From NCBI RefSeq assembly GCF_021245985.1, contig NZ_JAJQXA010000022.1, positions 16,958-80,957 on the forward strand: a DNA stretch of 64,000 bases, given 5' to 3'. How positions within the stretch are numbered: position 1 is the stretch's first letter; every line of letters begins with the position of its first letter. This document shows, in pieces, positions 60,392 to 64,000 of the stretch. The position numbers were made by a program, and so were the translations under genes. Below the pieces are notes generated by a model, which saw only the letters and a program-made list of their open reading frames with translations, ran no database searches and was not told the DNA's origin. The stretch is from Flavobacterium soyae (GTDB lineage Bacteria > Bacteroidota > Bacteroidia > Flavobacteriales > Flavobacteriaceae).

Positions 60392-62938
60392 ATGAAAACG
60401 TCTTTACAAAATATCTTTACAATATTATTCTTTTTAACTTTCACTGTATCATTTGCACAAAACATTGAAGGTGTAGTTACAACAAACGAAAACATCCCTT
60501 TAGAAGCCGTAAACGTGGTAGTTAAAGGAACTACAAACAGCGCTGTAACAGACAACAGCGGTAAATTTACAATCGATTCAAAAGGGAGATTGCCATTTAC
60601 ACTTTTAATTCAATATGTTGGCTTTACAACAGCTGAAATAGAAGTAACTTCTATTCCGGTAAATCCAATTCAGGTTGCACTTAAGGAAGAAAATGAACTT
60701 ATTGAAGTTGTAGTTTCTTCAAGAAGAAGAATTGAAAAAGTTCAGGATGTGCCAATTGCAATTTCTGTAATTACAGGAAAACAGGCAGAACAAACCGGAG
60801 CCTTTAATGTAAACCGTATTAAGGAATTAGTTCCTTCGGTTCAGCTTTATTCTTCAAATCCAAGAAATACGGGTATCAACATTAGAAGTTTAGGTTCTCC
60901 GTTCGGGTTAACAAATGATGGTATCGACCCGGGAGTTGGATTTTATGTTGACGGTGTTTACTACGCTCGTCCGGCTGCAACAACTCTTGACTTTATCGAC
61001 GTAGAACAAATTGAGGTTTTACGCGGACCGCAAGGTTCTTTATTTGGAAAAAATACAACTTCTGGAGCTTTCAACATTACAACTCGTAAACCAAGTTTTA
61101 CATCGGGTGCTGACTTTGAGGTAAGCTATGGAAATTATTCTTTCTTGCAGGCTAAAGCTTCTGTTACTGGTGCTTTAGGAAGCAAAGTGGCAGGTAGATT
61201 ATCTTTCTCAGGTACGTCACGTGATGGCTTAGTTGACAATGTTGCAACAGGAAGATCTACAAATACATTAAACAATCAAGGTATTAGAGGTCAGTTACTT
61301 TGGACTCCAACTGTAAATACAAATGTTATATTTGCAGCTGATATTACAACGCAGCGTCCTGACGGATATGCGCAAGTTGTTGCCGGTGTTGCTCCAACAC
61401 AAAGAGCTGCTTACCGTCAATTTGATGCTATTATTAAAGATTTAAATTACCAGCTTCCAAGCCAAAATGCATTTGATCGTAGAATTGATCAGGATACACC
61501 ATGGCGTTCTAATCAGGATATGGGAGGTGTTTCTTTAAACATTGATACAAAAATTGGAGGCGGGACTCTTACTTCAACAACTGCATGGCGTTTTTGGAAC
61601 TGGGATCCATCAAATGATAGAGATTTTACAGGATTACAAGTATTGGCTAAGTCTCAAAACCCAACTAGACAAACTCAGATTACGCAAGAAGTTCGTTACG
61701 CAGGACGGTTAACTTCTAAAATCAGTGGTGTTGCCGGAGTATTCTTTATCGATCAAACATCTCAAACAGATGGTACTGAAGAATCTGGAAGTGCACAATG
61801 GAGGTTTGCACAAAGTTCAACTAGTTCTTTATGGAAAACCCCGGGTCTTTTTGAAGGATACGGAATCAAAACTGATGCAAATATCAGGGCATCTAGTGCT
61901 GCAGTTTTTGGCCAGCTTGACTGGGCAATTACAGATCGTCTGCATGTTTTACCAGGTTTACGATATAATTTTGACAAAAAAGATGCTCACTATGCTCGTA
62001 CAACTTATGGAGGTTTACAAACAACAGATCCTGCATTACTTGCTTTAAAAAAACAAGTATATTCTGATCAGGCATTTGATTCAGCTATTGATAATACAGA
62101 CTTTTCCGGAAATATTACTGTTACTTTTAAGGCTTCGGATAAAATCAATGCTTACGGAACTTTTGCAAAAAGCTACAAACCGGTTGGTGTAAACGTAGCC
62201 GGGCTTCCAACAAACTCAGCCGGACAGCCGCTGCTTGAACTTGCTGTTATCAAACCTGAAAAAGTATATCATTATGAGGTGGGAGTAAAAACTTCTCCTT
62301 TCAAAAATTCAATCTTCAATATTGCTGCTTTTAGAACAGACATTAAAGATTTCCAAACTAATGTTCAGGCTGCTGAATTGGGTGTAAACCGTGGTTATCT
62401 TGCAAATGCTGACGAAGTACGTGTACAAGGTGTTGAATTAGATGCAAGCTTTGTTATAAGTTCACATTTAACTATAAATGGTGCTGCAACTTATACAGAT
62501 GGTATTTATAAAAAATTCACTAACGCACCGCTTCCGTTAGAAGAAACCGGAGCTCCGGTATCTTTCAAAGATGTTTCCGGAACTAATCTTCCGGGTGCTT
62601 CAAGATGGGCAGGATCTTTAGGTGGTGAACTTTCTGATAATGCAAGATTCTTTGGGAATGCGGGAAAAGTTTTCCTTGCTGTTGATTCTTATGCTCGTTC
62701 TGAATTTTCTTCAAGCCCTTCGGCTTCAAAATATTTAGTTGTACAAGGATATGCAATTTTTAATGCTCGTTTAGGTTTCCGTGCATCACAAGGTTTATCT
62801 GTTCACTTTTGGGGACGTAACCTTTTAAACAAAGATTACTATGAACAGTTATTGCCGGCAGGAGGTAACGCAGGACAATATGCTGGTGTATTAGGTGATC
62901 AAAGAACTTACGGAATCACATTGAAATACAGCTTGTAA
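60392..62938 (+). CDS. TonB-dependent receptor with carboxypeptidase-like N-domain
   Basis: An 848-residue protein. Signal peptide to about residue 22 (TVSFAQ), then a carboxypeptidase D-like regulatory fold (about 23-105, NIEGVVTTNENIPLEAVNVVV), a plug domain (RIEKVQDVPIAISVITGKQ, EVLRGPQGSLFGKNTTSG) and a C-terminal beta-barrel ending in a strand with YGITLKYSL. No SusD gene is next to it, so it is not a typical SusC; it looks like a receptor for a small substrate. Rrf2 and the Cys leader point to a sulfur compound, by inference. A strong hairpin follows at 62974-63008. Confidence 0.92.
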   Translation: MKTSLQNIFTILFFLTFTVSFAQNIEGVVTTNENIPLEAVNVVVKGTTNSAVTDNSGKFTIDSKGRLPFTLLIQYVGFTTAEIEVTSIPVNPIQVALKEENELIEVVVSSRRRIEKVQDVPIAISVITGKQAEQTGAFNVNRIKELVPSVQLYSSNPRNTGINIRSLGSPFGLTNDGIDPGVGFYVDGVYYARPAATTLDFIDVEQIEVLRGPQGSLFGKNTTSGAFNITTRKPSFTSGADFEVSYGNYSFLQAKASVTGALGSKVAGRLSFSGTSRDGLVDNVATGRSTNTLNNQGIRGQLLWTPTVNTNVIFAADITTQRPDGYAQVVAGVAPTQRAAYRQFDAIIKDLNYQLPSQNAFDRRIDQDTPWRSNQDMGGVSLNIDTKIGGGTLTSTTAWRFWNWDPSNDRDFTGLQVLAKSQNPTRQTQITQEVRYAGRLTSKISGVAGVFFIDQTSQTDGTEESGSAQWRFAQSSTSSLWKTPGLFEGYGIKTDANIRASSAAVFGQLDWAITDRLHVLPGLRYNFDKKDAHYARTTYGGLQTTDPALLALKKQVYSDQAFDSAIDNTDFSGNITVTFKASDKINAYGTFAKSYKPVGVNVAGLPTNSAGQPLLELAVIKPEKVYHYEVGVKTSPFKNSIFNIAAFRTDIKDFQTNVQAAELGVNRGYLANADEVRVQGVELDASFVISSHLTINGAATYTDGIYKKFTNAPLPLEETGAPVSFKDVSGTNLPGASRWAGSLGGELSDNARFFGNAGKVFLAVDSYARSEFSSSPSASKYLVVQGYAIFNARLGFRASQGLSVHFWGRNLLNKDYYEQLLPAGGNAGQYAGVLGDQRTYGITLKYSL

Positions 62939-62973
62939 CAATAAATTAAGAATTAAAACTAAAAACTAAATTA

Positions 62974-63008
62974 ACGGGATACGTTTAAAAACGTATCTCG
63001 TTTTTTTT
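62974..63008 (+). terminator. Terminator of the TonB receptor
   Basis: AACGGGATACGTTT pairs with AAACGTATCTCGTT with one G-U pair, followed by eight Ts. Confidence 0.9.
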
Positions 63009-63163
63009 GCAAAATGTTTCATCAAAATACAATTACCCGAAACTGTTATTTTAAAAACTTATAGAAGCGTTTTATTTCATTCTAAACAATGAAATTTAAT
63101 ATTTTTTAGACAATGATTCTTCTTCTGGACGGAAGATATTAGTAATGTAAACAAAATACTAAA

Positions 63164-63709
63164 ATGCAGAATTATTATAATTTTACAGTTTCAGCAAGTC
63201 AAATATCATATAATCCTTATTGGTACGAAAAATCAAATATCATTCTAAAGTCTGTATTAGGAATTTTAGTTTTGACTGCGGGATTTGCATTATCACACTT
63301 ACATAATTTCAAAATTGGATTTATTCTCTCTATTCTGATAAGCGCTGTTTTAGTTTTTAATGGTATTTACAAATTCCGGATTAAAAATAAAACAACATTT
63401 ATTTTTGACAAAACAGATGGTGCTTTCTACAAAATCACTCAGCTGGGTAAAAAGAAAATTATTTCATTAAATAATGTTTCAGATATTATTTCAAAATCCA
63501 GATCAATGAATTATCATTATTCTCTTCTATCTGTGGATAATACAAGAATTAAAAAGATTAAATTAACTGCTGACATAAAAAACGAAAATAGAACCAATCC
63601 GGAAGTACGCTTTTTAGAAATGGAAATCATACCACAGCTTGAATCATTTTTAAACTTAGATAATAAAACAGCTATCGTCTTTGATGATAAATATTGTTCT
63701 TCTATTTAA
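63164..63709 (+). CDS. Membrane protein of unknown function
   Basis: A 181-residue protein with two hydrophobic helices at about 22-40 and 44-65 (SVLGILVLTAGFALSHLHN, IGFILSILISAVLVFNGIY) and a soluble part of about 110 residues, beta-rich with KTDGAFYKITQLGKKKI-like turns. The arrangement (two close helices then a soluble domain) recalls small PH-like or bPH2 membrane proteins, but similarity is not established. It is separate from the TonB receptor transcript. Confidence 0.55.
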   Translation: MQNYYNFTVSASQISYNPYWYEKSNIILKSVLGILVLTAGFALSHLHNFKIGFILSILISAVLVFNGIYKFRIKNKTTFIFDKTDGAFYKITQLGKKKIISLNNVSDIISKSRSMNYHYSLLSVDNTRIKKIKLTADIKNENRTNPEVRFLEMEIIPQLESFLNLDNKTAIVFDDKYCSSI

Positions 63710-64000
63710 TACTTAATTCAAGCTGCTAGTTAATAAAGTGTAGTCCTTACGGGACAAAAATTGACATGAATAAATTGATTTCTACCAATAATATAATCTC
63801 TCCAAGATATTTTTTGTTACTCCGTTAGGAGTTAAATATTGGCAGCAGAATAATAAAATCTGCCAGAAAAAATGAGGCTGTCTCAAAAGGACAGCTTCTT
63901 TTTTTTGGTAAAAACAAGATTGTCCACTAAAAACATTAATTCAGGTTTTTCGGATTCCACTTTCAAGATAATTTTTTATTTCTTGCTGATTTTAGGTAAA
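63710..64000. other. 291 bases to the window end: dispersed repeats
   Basis: Here are a TTTCTACCAATA / TATTGGCAGCAGAA type inverted repeat (about 63778-63859) with CTCCGTTAGGAG inside, then the GAGGCTGTC hairpin at 63873-63907. After that only AT-rich DNA with no supported gene to the edge. Confidence 0.65.
63873..63907 (+). terminator. GAGGCTGTC/GACAGCTTC hairpin
   Basis: GAGGCTGTC pairs with GACAGCTTC (one G-U) around TCAAAAG and is followed by a T run. It is a member of the repeat family at 24913-25035. Confidence 0.8.

Noticed and set aside
60392..62938. TonB receptor considered as SusC of a polysaccharide locus
   Set aside because: No SusD-like gene follows; a terminator comes directly after the receptor.
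63905..64000. Possible coding scrap on the minus strand at the window edge (QQEIKNYLESGIRKT-like)
   Set aside because: The frame is blocked by stops on both sides within the window, so it cannot be supported.

Overview
The window is chromosomal DNA from a member of the Bacteroidota, most likely a Flavobacterium close to F. johnsoniae. The evidence is the AT-rich sequence, promoter boxes of the TAnnTTTG type, and near absence of Shine-Dalgarno sequences except a strong one before rpsU. Lineage-typical families also point there: a type IX secretion C-terminal sorting domain, a TamL/TamB pair, a Bacteroidota putative porin, GSCFA, DUF2851, DUF4230 and DUF5522 proteins, and a 658-residue urocanate hydratase. 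There is no rRNA, CRISPR array, prophage or intact insertion sequence. Most genes are housekeeping; the unusual material lies between genes.

Bases 1-6000 (minus strand) hold the translation cluster rpsU - xerC - hpf - tRNA-Thr(TGT) - tRNA-Tyr - tRNA-Thr(GGT) - tuf - tRNA-Trp - secE - nusG - rplK - rplA - rplJ, with rplJ cut by the window edge. Bases 6000-18800 carry an acyl-CoA dehydrogenase whose stop codon lies inside an 11-copy heptamer array, a helix-hairpin-helix protein, an amino-acid permease, a PspC protein, DUF2851, cystathionine beta-synthase, a porin, rnhB, an NTF2-like secreted protein, a small pseudogene, lipB and a lipoprotein. Bases 19000-25000 carry lysS with a C-terminal extension, an antitoxin followed by a decayed RelE/ParE toxin, a lipoprotein, a D-2-hydroxyacid dehydrogenase, and two tandem Spy/CpxP-like proteins. 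Bases 25000-29200 are a minus-strand run (M56-like small protein, ACC-deaminase-like enzyme, glucosaminidase, small membrane protein, hemL) plus a DUF5522 gene.

Bases 29400-39300 are mainly amino-acid metabolism: hutU, ilvA preceded by an isoleucine-rich leader peptide and terminator, and a long aromatic amino-acid hydroxylase. A secreted GH30 enzyme and a truncated globin lie among them. Bases 39500-49000 hold DUF4230, TamL, TamB and GSCFA. Bases 49000-53400 contain two paralogous lipoproteins around an ABC exporter and, downstream, a 105-base remnant of a second copy of that exporter, embedded in nested palindromes. Bases 53400-64000 hold alaS, an M23 peptidase, a MerR regulator, a LemA-TPM-TPM operon, and an Rrf2 regulator followed by a 35-residue ORF ending in Cys-Ile-Cys and a TonB-dependent receptor.

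The best candidates for new or little-described biology are: the Rrf2 / Cys-terminated leader / TonB receptor unit (59730-62938), which looks like a cysteine- or sulfur-responsive uptake locus; the ilvA attenuator (32231-32502); the two composite nested palindromes placed exactly between convergent genes (39204-39515 and 52923-53339); the collapsed duplication of the ABC exporter/lipoprotein pair; and the orphan antitoxin with a dead toxin. All function calls are by reading motifs; no database search was run.
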